Made by a program: the position numbers and the translations under genes
Shown: piece after piece, positions 23,910-34,885 of the stretch
Numbering within the stretch: position 1 is the first letter of the stretch
Layout of the letters: every line of letters starts with the position of its first letter
Assembly: GCA_030407085.1 (NCBI GenBank)
Contig: CM059582.1
Location: 141,005,501 to 141,069,500, forward strand
Reading direction: 5' to 3'
Length of the DNA: 64,000 bases
Source: Trichopria drosophilae
Lineage: Eukaryota > Arthropoda > Insecta > Hymenoptera > Diapriidae
Notes under the pieces: model-generated
Database searches by the model: none
Told to the model about the DNA's origin: nothing
The model's input: only the letters and a program-made list of their open reading frames with translations

Positions 23910-24545
23910 TAATTTTGTTGCCCTACAAGTAAGAGTCGTTTCTGACAAGATTTTTGTTCCGGAATCCAAATACGACCGCCAAAATATCCAATTGGCTCTA
24001 GTTTTTGAGATATTGGAGAAGGTAAAAAATTTGATTTTCGGCATTTTTTAGTATCTATTCACAGCCTCCAAAAAATGGTGTTTTTCCACTGGTAAAAGTA
24101 AATTTTCATATATTTTTTCACGCAGAATCCAAATATGCATGCGGAAATATTGAAGTGGATCTACTTTTTGCCCAAATTCTAGGCCAAAAAGGTAAAAATC
24201 TTGTTTTAGGACATCTTCCATGGGTATGCGGCGCCAAAAATTAAAAATGCAAAATGACAGATCCAATATGTCCGCCTAACTTTTTATCGCCTTGACTACT
24301 TTTCGAGAAAAACAGGAAAAAATGCCCGAAAACACGATTTTTTACCCCTTTGACCTTCAATTTGGGAAAAAAGTAGGGTTAATTCAATATTTTGGAGAAC
24401 ATATTTTGATCCTGCTGTCAAAGTCCTATCAGAGTTGAGTCGTTCAATATCTGAAAAATTAGAGCCAATTGGATATTTTGGCTGGCATACTTGGTTTCTG
24501 GAGCAAAAATCCTACCAGAAGCGACCCTTCCTTATAGAGCAACAT
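23910..24545. mobile_element. MITE with ~100-bp inverted ends in the Polinton centre
   Basis: TTGTTGCCCTACAAGTAAGA ... CCAAAATATCCAATTGGCTC at about 23912-24014 is matched in inverse by about 24446-24545. The interior is AT-rich and non-coding and contains weaker repeats of the same theme (about 24115-24180). It is non-autonomous and the superfamily is not determined. Confidence 0.65.
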
Positions 24546-24939
24546 GAAATTCTCAAAAATTTGTTGGGTTGTGTAATTATCGAAAATACAAAATCTACCA
24601 TTAACACGGTACTGCAAAATTGATATAAATAATATAACGTACCATTTTTTATAAAACAATTTTATGTTTTAACATAAATTAAATTACTTATTAAAATTTA
24701 AACCTGTTTATATGAAACGACATTCACCTAAAATCTTGCAGCAAAATTTATTGGAAGGACCTATTGTATAAGATGAGCCCTGTCTTAGATAGTATTTAAT
24801 CGTGGTGTTCGTCGTTGCTTACGCCAATCTCTACAAGTTGCATGTTTTTTTGTATAATATATCTCTTGTATGTATTATTCTCCTTAGTGGTACATGTATG
24901 TGTATGTACCAATGTATACATCTTTCTTCAAAATTTCTT
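24546..24939. other. Unique centre of the Polinton derivative
   Basis: No gene seen. Together with 15961-16056 and 23692-23909 it is the part not shared by the two arms. Confidence 0.4.
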
Positions 24940-25239
24940 ACGCATATTCGACAAATGACATGTATAACACGGATTTGTTGCCTTGTAAGCGGTGCTATGG
25001 AAGAGGGGGACCCTGATAAGCTTGTTCAGCGCGGTCCCCCATTTCGAAATTCGCGATTGTCAAGCTTGCAAAAGCCCTCCGGAGGTTTAGGAGCTGCTCG
25101 CGATAAATGAGCTTGCGAGAGCCGCGCGCCCCGTGCCCGCGACGCGACGCCCCGGTTGTAAGACTGTGTTCGCGCGATGTATATTTATTAGTATAAAATT
25201 AGTTGTTATTATTGTTATTATTTTATTTTAACATTAATT

Positions 25240-25935
25240 TGTTTAAGACGGAGTATAGTGTACGGTTGATCTGAAAAAAAGTCTTCAAGTTTAAAACTGT
25301 CGGTAGACACGGGATGGAAACATCGGTGGATGTGTATGGTATGTGACAAAATCGTTAATAAATTTGTCATTATTAGCGGACGTTTCCTGCGATCGGATGA
25401 TATTTTATTAAGCCTAATGGTAAGATGAGTATCGTAAAAAATATTTTTAGGTGACAAATCACCTGCAACGCAACGTGAATTCGAATTTCTAGAAGGTCTA
25501 CCGAACCCCGATGATTATTCAAAAGAACAACAGTAGCAAAAATTAATTATAATCGACGATCTTTTGAGCGAATCATCGCATAATACCAGTATGGACTCTT
25601 TATACTAAAGACAGTCGCCGTAAAAATATGAGTGTAATTTACATTACGCAAAATATTGTTGGTCAGGGTCGTGAACAGCGCGACATTTCACTTAATACCG
25701 AATAGCTGCATTTGTTTAAAAATCGTCGAGATAGGGATCAAATTCAACATCTCGCACGTTAAGTATGTTCGGAAAATTCAAAGTTTCTGCCAGAAGCTTA
25801 TAGAGATGCAACTTGTTGCCCACAAGGTTATCTTCTCTTAGATCTTCAGCAAACCATACCGGATGATTTCAGATTTGGCCCATGTATATTTTCGTACGAA
25901 CAACCTCACGTTGCACACGCGGGTGTACGCATATG
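25240..25935 (+). pseudogene. Polinton packaging ATPase remnant (right arm)
   Basis: Plus-strand frames read FVIISGRFLRSDDILL, then EFEFLEGLPNPDDY, then LIIIDDLLSES (Walker B: hydrophobic run plus DD), MSVIYITQNIVGQG, DISLNTE, LHLFKNRRDRDQIQHLAR and QGYLLLDLQQTIPDDFRFG. This order is that of the FtsK/HerA-type DNA-packaging ATPase of Polintons and related viruses. Lesions include a TAG before the Walker B strand, a one-base shift in the ...DSLYTKDSR segment and a TAG after LNTE. The Walker A segment was not found and is presumably lost inward of 25240. Confidence 0.72.
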
Positions 25936-26003
25936 AAAGCCAACAAGTTTTGAAAAAAAATGTACAGATAATTATCATTTTTAGTATCCAGTAAATCGCG
26001 ATT

Positions 26004-27018
26004 ATGGTATCGACTGTTGAAAAACATAAAAATAACAAAAGTCATCTCATCGCAAGAAATAGTAAAGCCATAGATCGTGCACAAAAAGAATACGACAGTA
26101 TTTCGTGTTTTTCATTCTCTTGGAAAAACCGCCGACATAAAACTCGTCAAATATAACTGCGTGTGTGCGCTCAATGTATTGCGTGGGTTGTCGTTTCTTT
26201 AAAATCGCGGTAGAAGAGTTTACTTCGAAAGCAAAAAATGTTACGAGCACTCGTCTTTTCCACGAAAAGAAACGATAAAAAGAAGTTTAGACAGATCGGC
26301 GGTGGTGGTGGTGGTAAATACCGATTCTTCTGGCATCGGTTATCAGCGCCATTTTCTCGAAATTAATCGGCAACAACGGTGATTAAAAGACATTGGCCTT
26401 GTAGTGTATGCAAAGAAAATGATACTAGTTCCAGAAAGTGAAGTACACAGGGCGAGTGATGATAAGAGAAACGTGCAAACATCCGGGACGGAGCTTGATA
26501 TGAAGTAACATTCAAGGAGAAGGATGTAATTTCACTGACAAATCCGATTGTTTTCTACGAAGTTCTAACAAAAATTTGAAATTACTGAACTACATCTACA
26601 TCGCACGAAACGTGGAAAAACGAAGGTGTAACCATACACGGTTATGAGCTTATCGGGTCTGACATTGTCGATGTTGTTAACCAGTTGGACGCGAAAAATT
26701 TATCCGTAGTCTCCGTGCGGAACGTATCCCATCCCATTCCATCGTCAACAAATGTTTGTGGTAGCACGCCGGTACTCCACGATTTGGTAAAAATTCCGAT
26801 ATATTTTAAAAGCTACAAGCTTATGAAAAAACTTGTCAAAAAGTATCGTCGTCGCAGAGGACAGTGGCAGTGAGAGAAAACAAGCAAAATCGCAAAAACG
26901 AAAACAGGACAACTGTAACGGAAAACGATCTCGAGCCTATGTATTACGATTCTTAACCCTTACAAGCACGGTGTCGATCCATCGTCTTTGTAATGCAGTT
27001 TTTACATATTTCAGGTAA
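26004..27018 (+). other. Coding-like remnants, unassigned (right arm)
   Basis: ORFs at 26685-26873 (MDAKNLSVVSVRNVSHP..., ending in a basic KKLVKKYRRRRGQW tail) and a frame near 26023-26154 (STVEKHKNNKSHL) are preserved in both arms. Position suggests leftover Polinton structural or protease genes, but no motif supports it. Confidence 0.3.
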
Positions 27019-27221
27019 TATTTCATTAATTTTTTGAAATTTTTTGCTTCTTAACTTTGAGGACATGCTAGAAACATAAATAAATCAATATTTATCATTA
27101 ATTATTATGTCATATTGTTTAAAATAATAAAAAATGGTAAATTTGGTGGATTTTTTTTACAAAACACGTATGTTGAGACGAAAACGCCACTCAAACACGA
27201 CAAAATTGGGTACTTTAGCCG

Positions 27222-27510
27222 TTTTCGGGGGCCGCTGATCTGAACTCATATTTTCGAAATTCAATATGGTGGATCCAAATGGCGGATCGGGATGTCGCGG
27301 ATTGCGATACTAACCTCATATTATTAACCGGAATGTTAAAATTGTACAATTGGAGGGTGTAAAACTTACAGGTATTTGTCGTTTAGTTCTACATTGTTTG
27401 TTGAAAATAAATAACGTTACTATTGGTTCGCCATCATGGATCCCCCATATTGAATTTTGAAAATCGGACGTCAGATTCGTAATCAGTGACCCCGAAAACC
27501 ACCGAGTAAA
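27222..27510. repeat. Foldback repeat, right arm copy
   Basis: Mirror of 13318-13606. Confidence 0.6.
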
Positions 27511-27519
27511 GATTTTCAG

Positions 27520-29149
27520 CCATTTTCCGTGTTAAGAAAAATGTATGTTTCAAAGGGTTAAATCCCGATAGGCGTGTATCCGGCAGATCCAATTACTCTG
27601 GTATAGACGAAACCTGCGGTATAATCGCTAACACGGCAGATAAAACCCGGTTCACGCACGCACTAGGTAGCATTCTATGTTGACGAATTTTCTAATGGAA
27701 TCTTCTTTGACATGTATGGTTCGTCTCCATTAATCAGGCACCACATTCGCCGCCTTCGACGCAATTGCAAGACAATCCGATGGGTCGACAAATGTCTTCA
27801 TAGCGTTACTTTTTTGTGTGCGGTCAATATCACCAGAATTTCTGTAATGATAATAGAAAAAAACAACGATTATATTGTGAGCAAGTGGCACGATCAATTT
27901 TTTAGTATAAATTAATATTCTGGAAATACTAAAAATGATACATTTTTGTACGTTTCACGGTATTATATAATAAAATTTAAATAAAGCCGCCTTGCACCCG
28001 AAACTAACGTCGTGAAGTAACTTCTGCTAATGTATAAAAATAAACTCCGTGAAAAAAAAAATCGAAAAAGATACACTGTTTTAGATAATCCCGTTTCTTT
28101 CTATTTTTGCTTTTTTTTCAACATTCGTATTATATACAATAAATGGTTGGAGTATTTGTATATTGTGGTGTAGAAATATTTTAGAGATTATAAATATGTA
28201 TAACCTCTATATACATCATGTTTCTCCTAACCTTAAAGTTGTTGAAAAACATCGAAAAAAACTGCGTTTTTCATTTTTATTTTCTTACAAACAAATAGAT
28301 TTGTTTCATTAACTTTACGTGAGACTTAACATTTTTTGTTCCGAATAAGCTGTAATTTTTTAATGAAATCACTGATGTAAGTAAAAGTTGTATATCTTCT
28401 TAATATCTAAAAATTCTCCATTTAATATTTTTGATTAGGAGGGCGGCTTTTGACAGACATTCGGATACGTTTCTTGATTTACTTTTATTAATTTTTTCAA
28501 CTTTCTGCTTGATATTGGAGTAACTGCACTGGTCTAGCTTTCAGACAATGAAAACGTCTTGTAAATTTGATGAAAAAAAATTTCATTTTAAAAATTAAAA
28601 ACACGTTTTTCTGATGTTTCTCGAGAATTTTAAAGTTACGTGAAAAATGATACAAAATTTGTAGATCTTTTTAATATACGAAACATCTGTATACACCATC
28701 AGTGTACATACATCAATACTTCAACTACAAATTACATATAAGGATATTGAAAAAGAAAACAAAAATAGAACGAAACAGACTTAATGAAAATGTATCTTTT
28801 CGATTTTCTATTTAACGGGGATTATTATTATACGTTAGCAGACGTTACTTCACGTCGTCAGTTTTTGTAGGTGTAAGGCTGGTTTATTCAAATTTTTCAA
28901 GATCACCGTGCATTTCAAATCTGCTGTGTTTGAATAAAGCGTGTTTTTAATTAATCGAATCTTTCCTGGTTTTACCTTTATCATATCTCACCTTCGTATT
29001 TTCCGGGAATTTCCAAGAAAGTGTTACAACCAAGTAGTTGTCTATACGGTTTCCAGATTACAAAATCGAACATTTTCGACATTAATTATCCTAGTTTATA
29101 CGTGTATATTATTATATGTATTATTTTGTATAGTACGATTTCTAGCTTA
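27520..29149. other. Right-arm stretch with little coding signal
   Basis: A 67-codon ORF at 27712-27915 is conserved in mirror at 12913-13116. The frame just before it (27559-27680) reads GIIANTADKTRFTHALGS, which looks protein-like, but I do not recognise it. The remainder (27950-29140) is AT-rich, with no supported gene. Confidence 0.3.
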
Positions 29150-30660
29150 CTTTTAGAGTCTTATCTCTCCCTCGTCTTCAAGATTTTCCTAGAAAACGGG
29201 GTCTCTCTAGTAAAAACCACGTGTGTGCATTTCAACGTCGTATGAAATTAAAGTCTCTCGTTTTCGACCTACAAGTGAACTGTCACGTGCGCAACATGTA
29301 TTTAAAGGTCATCTACGCAATGTGTTGGTAAATATGAGTAAATAACAAGGAGCAGTGGGGGTGGATCACCATAACAAACCAAAGAAACATCGTCATCGTC
29401 AAACTGCACAAATGTCGTGTTAGCGGATTCAACGATAACTCAAGCTCACCTGAAACTCTACAGCTACCGAGAAAAATTGGACCGTGTCGTGTACTTTATT
29501 TTGATACCGTCTCGGGAATTTACTTATCGGGAGGACACACATCAGCCAAACAATACGACCCACAGCTCGGGACTTTTCTCGGGGATTTGACTGATGAATT
29601 AGCGGTTTACGGTCCGGGTTCTTACATTCAGACTTTTATCTCGGGAAGTCCTAAATTTTATGCTTATCGCGTACAAACTAGTAACTGGAAATACTCCGAT
29701 ACGTGTAAGGTCAAGGGGATTTCGTTAAATTGTGAAAATGGAAATAAAATCAATTTCGACTCGATTTATCAGCTAACTATGGGAAATGATACTTATACTA
29801 CTACTTATAGTACTTATAGTACTTATAGTACTACTACTACTACCACTACTACTGCTACTGCACCACCAAAAATAAAAATTCGATTCAGTGCGATACGACA
29901 AACCGAAATTCACGAAGTTGTAACGCGCAAAGAAGAAACAACATGTAAAATAGTTTTTAAAAAAAGGCGTCACATTTCGACTAGATATTCGCTTTCTTTT
30001 GGATACAAAGCATAAAGTGTAACAAAGCTGTAAAAATGTAAATTATTGTAAAAAACAATAGTTTTCTCGTTACTTAGGAAAAATTAGCAATATAAGCGAA
30101 ATTGTTTTTGAGATTCCATTTATTAATGATAATAATAAAAATAATAATAAAAATAAAAATAATTATGTCCTTTGTGTAATTATTAATTTAAGACAACAAG
30201 GTAAGCAAATACTATTACGTAATCTCATCATTTGCTTTTCTTCCCATTCGAAGTTCATAGGAAGACATCGTATCTCCTCTTTTGAATTTTGAGTGATTTC
30301 CAGGAAAAATATAATACTGCATGACCTACCTCAACTTTTCGTCAAAGGGCCCCAAACAAAACTGATTGCCGCAAGACGGATATCGTAATTTATTACAATC
30401 TATATTATTTTTTTACACATAACTTATTCTCACTTACTTCTAGAACCTTATCTCCCCCTCGTCGTCAAGATTTTCCTAGAAAACCGGGACTCTCGAATAT
30501 AAGCCACATGTGCGTTCCAACGACGGCGTAAGAAATTTCAGTTTCTTGTTTCGACCTGCAAGTGGAGTGACACATACGCCACATTTATACATATAAAGGT
30601 CAGTCGAGTGTTGGGTAGGTAAATATTAATACACTATACGGAGGAAGTGGGATGTCGGCT
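29150..30660 (+). promoter_or_regulatory. Two promoter-like modules, right arm (29150-29345; 30440-30660)
   Basis: Two diverged direct copies share, in order: CTTATCTC.CCCTCGTC, TCAAGATTTTCCTAGAAAA, ACATGTG.G..TTCAACG, CGACCT.CAAGTG and a TATA-like AT...TAAAGGTCA, then GT.TTGG.TA.AATAT. The first copy lies just upstream of the polymerase remnant and the second downstream of it, near the tip. A shared module beginning with a CT-rich block and ending in a TATA-like box before a gene suggests a duplicated promoter. That is inference from layout. Confidence 0.4.
29384..30015 (+). pseudogene. B-family DNA polymerase, C-terminal remnant (right arm)
   Basis: From 29384 a frame reads NVVLADSTITQAHLKLYSY, matching the stretch before motif C of protein-primed B polymerases. 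The frame then shifts at about 29485 into LYFDTVSGIYLSGG (motif C, with V for the second catalytic D), then GDLTDELAVYGPGSY, SGSPKFYAYRV, a Tyr/Ser/Thr-rich microsatellite-encoded tract (29790-29870) and a basic end at the stop near 30015. The N-terminal exonuclease and motifs A and B are absent. The polymerase cannot be active. Confidence 0.75.
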
Positions 30661-31231
30661 CTACCGTTTATTCATCATAACAAAAAACGAAAACTAATAC
30701 ATAGATGTTGAAAGGTCGTTGAACCGTGATCTACCTCAACTTTTCGCCAGAGGGACCCACGTACCTATATGTTATCGCAAGGTCATCATCGTGATTTATT
30801 ACCGTCTTTATTATTTGTTTATACGCAAACTATCAATTAATCATCATTATCCACACTCATCTGACTTTAATTATCCAATTATCGATATTTATTATCGTCT
30901 TTATTATTTGGTTATATAACAATTAACCACGAAGCTCTCTTGTATCAGGTCGCTGAACCCTGACCTACCTCACCGTCGTGCCAAAGGTTGTCCGTACGTT
31001 TTTGTTTACGTCAGACGACTGGCCTACCTCACATGGCGGCCATGGCGTTATTTACGGTCATAAATTAATATTTATTTGACATTAATTACCCTATTAACAT
31101 TATTTATTGACATTTTTATTGCCTGTTTTGACATTAATTACGCATTAATAACCATTATCACCTAATTATGAGGTCATTAACCCCTGACCTATCCCAAGGC
31201 GCGCGTGCCGTCTGTCGCCAGACCTACCTCA
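30323..31231 (-). repeat. TGAGGTAGGTC iteron-like repeats, right tip
   Basis: Mirror of 9625-10533. They read as GACCTACCTCA on the plus strand (for example near 30325, 30963, 31022 and 31219), with GATCTACCTCA near 30728. Confidence 0.6.
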
Positions 31232-31284
31232 AGGTGGAGGAGTGGGGGGTGTTTACGTCTGGCCACCGGTCACCCTATACTACT

Positions 31285-31957
31285 CCTGTCTTAAAATAAA
31301 AATAAATCGTAGTCCGGCATTTAATAACTTATCCAGTTTAATTTTTAGCGCCGCATCACTATTATTATGAACCACACGGCAATAGTCCAAGTAATACACA
31401 AATAGTGATGAGACAAGCTTCTTACGCATGTTAAACGATAATGAAAAACCATTTATTCTTAATTGACATAGTGTGGAGAATACATTTCACGATATTTTGG
31501 TAACTTGAGTATTCTATGATCGGATATTATTGACACATCGTCGAAGATTACGCATACATTTCGACAATCTTACAGGAGAACCTCGAAGCATGATTGGTTG
31601 AAGATTATTAACGTCAATATGGTTTATATAATATGGGTTACCAATTATCAAAGCTTGAGTTTTAATTACAATGATTACAATGCTATTCTTGATTGTCCAT
31701 TGGTTAAAATTTTCAGCATCTGTGTCAATGAGTTCGATCGCATTATTTATTTCACGTGAAAAGCATTTATGGAAGATTTGAGTGTCATCGGCATAAATCA
31801 TGTGATGGGTGTTTTCAAATACCACAGGAAGGTCATTAATGAAAAAATTTAAAAAAAAAAGAGAGGACCTGTAACTAATATCTGCGATCATATCGCAGTA
31901 AATTGTAATTTTCAAATTGAAAATATTTATCATCCCACTGAACAGTTCGTTAACCAC
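31285..31957 (-). pseudogene. Jockey-like reverse transcriptase, upstream part
   Basis: The minus strand encodes FFINDLPVVFENTHHMIYADDTQIF (split here as FFINDLPVVF and MIYADDTQIF), the RT palm with YADD. It continues through a broken frame to LFVYYLDYCRVVHNNSDAAL and LLNAGLRFIF, next to the Polinton terminus at 31285. The rest of ORF2 is at 9240-9571. Upstream of about 31957 the element is truncated. A T/A homopolymer in the palm (31840-31860) shifts the frame. Confidence 0.82.
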
Positions 31958-32189
31958 GTTCCTATAAGAATAATTATACGATAGAAATTAGATATAAAAT
32001 AATAGCGTAGTTCATATATTTTATTTATTTTTTTGTTTAATCGAGTGTACATTTAAATGGAAAATCTTCAATTTCAAATTCAAAATTTCTGCTTTATAAA
32101 CTGCAGCTTTATTAGAAATTAAGTTTTCACTAGAAAAAGTATCCGCTGATGGTCCAGTGGGTCGAGCAGCAACATTCTGGCGCGACTTA
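31958..32189. other. Short gap between the two nests
   Basis: A 98-codon minus-strand ORF spans 32317-32021. Its first third is antisense to the zinc-finger exon, so the ORF is doubtful. No function is assigned. Confidence 0.2.
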
Positions 32190-32821
32190 GAAGAACTCAT
32201 AATTCTGTCAGCCATAACTGTTGTCATGAGAGAAACAGGTTCTGTTTTGTTTGCGGGAAATATGAGGTAAGTAAATCTCGCAGAAAAATGAGAGATACAT
32301 GTAGAAATGCATATCATGAATGTTTTGACAGTGCACTTTCCTGTGAAGATGGTACGCTTGCTCCAGACAGCATCTTCTGCTCTTGTTATAACATGTTGGG
32401 ACGATGGAGTTAAAAGAAAAACAATAAAGTATTAAAATACAGTACACCAACAATATGGTCAGAACCTCAATCAGAAAAAGATTGTTACTTCTGCAATACA
32501 GTGACAGAGGGATTCGATGCAAAGACAAAATCGAAAATTTCTTACTCGATAGTTTCTTCTGTTATACCAGCGAGAGCTAATGTCGATTATAATGTTGAAA
32601 ATGTATATAGCAGTATCTCCAAACAAGAAGCTTCAATGATGGTTGAAACGGCAGATAGACAACATATAGTAAACAGTGAAGAAGAACATGAAGACAGCTC
32701 GGACCCAGAAGATGATGATGACGAATATGTTCCAAAAGGAAAATTAAATAATCCTCTAAGAGTATTTAATCAAGAGAGTTTGAGCGATTTAATCAGAAAC
32801 ATGGCTATTCCTAAGGTCCTA
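32190..32821 (+). pseudogene. Multicopy arthropod zinc-finger/transposase-like gene, N-terminal part
   Basis: A cysteine-rich start (CFVCGKYE at about 32239-32265) is followed by a GTAAGT donor. Degenerate sequence then leads to IWSEPQSEKDCYFCNTVT (about 32450-32500) and an ORF (32501-32824) with an acidic tract (SEEEHEDSSDPEDDDDE) and SLSDLIRNMAIPKVL. This order (CxxC, WxEP...CYFC, acidic region, then a catalytic-like part) belongs to a protein found in many copies in arthropod genomes. The frame stops at 32824 only because the TIR element begins there. It continues at 55899 as GLVLDVSEYMSAELK. An in-frame stop after GRWS marks it as a pseudogene. Confidence 0.65.
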
Positions 32822-33435
32822 TAAGCTGGCCGACCACTTAGGGCTGAATCGAACCAAACTAGTGCGAATAATTGTTGCTCAATTGTTGCTCAAAAGTTTC
32901 TCTATTCCCGTATTTGTTGCTCTCATTTCAGAAAAAATAGCTGGTTCGGCTAGCTTGCATAAGAGCCAACTGAACATAGCTTAAAATGTATGAAAAACAT
33001 ATGCTATCCTAAAAATGAGTATGTAGCTAATTGTTCCTCATTTGTTGCTCATACATTACCGCTGTAATATAGAATTCCACATGTACCGGTTCTGATAATT
33101 AAAAAAAAAATAAGTAGGTCCGTCTGGCTTGCATAAGAGCCGGTCGAGTATAGCTTAATATCCAACAAATATGGTCCGTCATGACTGACAAACTAAAAAA
33201 TACAAATTTTTTGAAAGCCCCCGAAATCGGCGAGTTCCACCAGGGTTATATTAATACAAGTGGAATGCAGCAACAATTAGCCGATTTTTGTTGCTCGATT
33301 CCTTTGTGTTTTAGGGACATAAATAAAGGGTATTATCCTGGTCCGGACCTGTTCGGCTGGTAAAATAAAAAAATACACGTATTTAAAAGTGACTAAAGAA
33401 GAGTGTTAATCTCTCAATAGTAATCGCCATCAATA
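32822..33435. repeat. Left end of the TIR element
   Basis: Contains TTGTTGCTC at several places and a ~170-bp subterminal motif (GCTTGCATAAGAGCC ... ACCGGTTCTGATA) about twice. It ends abruptly at GGGGCGCGCAC, the truncated gypsy LTR. Confidence 0.8.
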
Positions 33436-33985
33436 GGGGCGCGCACTTGTGTTTCCCGGCGTTCAGTAGCCTCGGTCGGCTGCGGATAAGTCGCTATTTG
33501 GTAATCGCGAAAACCGCCTAAGTTCTCGATGGACCTCGACTCTCGACCCTCGAGTAGATTGAAACTGGACGAGCGCGAGGTGTGATCTCACCGAGAGTCT
33601 AGCATCGAATCCCAGAGTGTCCACGTCTTTCTCGATCCGTCGACGGAGACTTCGCGGATCGTCCGATGTTTCTCATGCCTGGTCAGCAATCCTTCGCCCT
33701 GGAACCTGCTAGCCTCGAAAGGTAACCGACGTCGAGGCGTATGTTGCGCGATGCAGCTGAAAGCCCGGCAGGTTCCCAGCCGGAAAATGCTAAAGCTTTT
33801 TGGTAAGGGTGTCGCGTTCGCGTCTTGCTTTTTTCTCGGTCCCACGAATATATCGTTCGACCGGAACCTATCTTATAACGCTATTGCCATACATGAATGT
33901 TAAATACTAAAGTATATTTCGTAATAACTTATAATAAATGCTAATTAATATGGCTACGGCTGCCTACGAACAACCGGTCGTAACA
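33436..33985 (-). repeat. Gypsy 3' LTR, truncated
   Basis: Collinear with 54046-54598, but it lacks the ~113 bases corresponding to 53933-54045. The outer boundary is therefore a deletion junction with the TIR element, not a clean insertion site. Confidence 0.85.
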
Positions 33986-33997
33986 CCTCCATCCCCC
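33986..33997 (-). promoter_or_regulatory. Gypsy polypurine tract
   Basis: GGGGGATGGAGG on the minus strand directly precedes the TGTTACG start of the LTR. Confidence 0.65.
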
Positions 33998-34246
33998 GAA
34001 AAATCGGCGGTCCTCCGCCGTACTTACACACCCTAATAGTTGGCAGTCAGATGACTATTTAAGAGAACATAAATGACATCGTATTGTAATCGTTTCGCGT
34101 CAACGGTAGAGGTGGCTGTATCTACTAATATACGAACGTGGGTTAATATTCCCTATTATTCGCGTGGGTGCTGGCGTAAAATGGTTAGTGTTTTACATGC
34201 TTTTGAAGATATTACATTTCCGCTTCTACTATTACCAAAATCTATC

Positions 34247-34780
34247 CTAATGACGCATGACATCCAGGTCCACCATCTGTTGTTCCGCACTCGCGCACTT
34301 TTCGGACGGGAATTCTCCCGCCTTATTACGCCCTCTGGTGCGTCTTGATGATGTAGCAATAACTTGTTTGTTTCGTACTCCGAAGTGGAATCTGCGTCGA
34401 CTACACGTATAGATGAGGACTAGTGTCCCGATGAATATCAGGAACGTCATCGATGAGCCACCGTATATTGTGGCGCATTCCATCAGACGAACTCGTTCGT
34501 TTATGCCTCTTGTTCGGCTTGGTTCGCGTGCCCGGTTTATAAGTTCACCGAACTTGATATTGCTATTCAGTGTTCCCGGTGCGATGCGAGGGTCCCTAAG
34601 TTTCGACTTCTCGCGGCGGATAATCTCTTTTAGTCTACCCATTTCTATTGTATCTTTTAGAATTAAGTCCGTGATATTTAGTGAGCCCAATTTCTCCTGT
34701 ACCATTTAATGTTATGGTTTGTACGACTGATTCGTCGCTTCTATCTCCCCACACTAATTTGAAAATATAGTTTCATTTTT
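34247..34780 (-). pseudogene. Env-like glycoprotein, C-terminal remnant
   Basis: A minus-strand ORF of 152 codons (34705-34247) has a hydrophobic membrane-spanning segment (MTFLIFIGTLVLIYTC, about residues 85-101) followed by a basic cytoplasmic-type tail. Just upstream, in another frame (34780-34700), TITLNGTGEIGL resembles the ectodomain end of insect retrovirus-like and baculovirus F-like envelope proteins. The position between the accessory ORF and the purine tract fits env. The ectodomain is largely missing and the frame is broken, so it is non-functional. Confidence 0.55.
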
Positions 34781-34885
34781 AGCACTGCCGTGATAACCAA
34801 TCTCCCTTTTTTTTACAAATTACATTATTTTGCATTGCATTACATTCCTCGTACACGCATTATTTAAAATTTACTGGAAATGTGA

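Larger units (their letters stand above)
9572..31284. mobile_element. Polinton/Maverick-derived element with ~6.3-kb inverted arms
   Basis: The element runs from AGTAGTATAGGGTGACCG (9572) to its reverse complement ending at 31284. It is flanked by a 6-bp target duplication with one mismatch, and it splits a jockey-like ORF whose two halves lie outside. The arms (9572 to about 15960; about 24940 to 31284) are near-identical inverted copies, far longer than the several-hundred-base TIRs usual for Polintons. Each arm carries remains of a protein-primed B-type DNA polymerase and of an FtsK/HerA-type packaging ATPase, both Polinton hallmark genes. No integrase, protease or capsid gene could be identified. 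The centre holds a later BEL/Pao insertion and a MITE. This appears to be a non-autonomous, near-palindromic derivative. Confidence 0.8.
24940..31284. repeat. Right inverted arm of the Polinton derivative
   Basis: Inverse of 9572-15960. It contains in order, reading outward: the GC-rich single unit (24990-25110), the ATPase remnant, unassigned coding-like remnants, a foldback repeat (27222-27510), a gene-free AT-rich stretch (27950-29140), a promoter-like module, the polymerase remnant, the second promoter-like module and the TGAGGTAGGTC-type iterons. Confidence 0.9.

Noticed and set aside
32021..32317. 98-codon minus-strand ORF as a gene
   Set aside because: Its start is antisense to the CFVCGKYE exon; the remainder is not recognisable.
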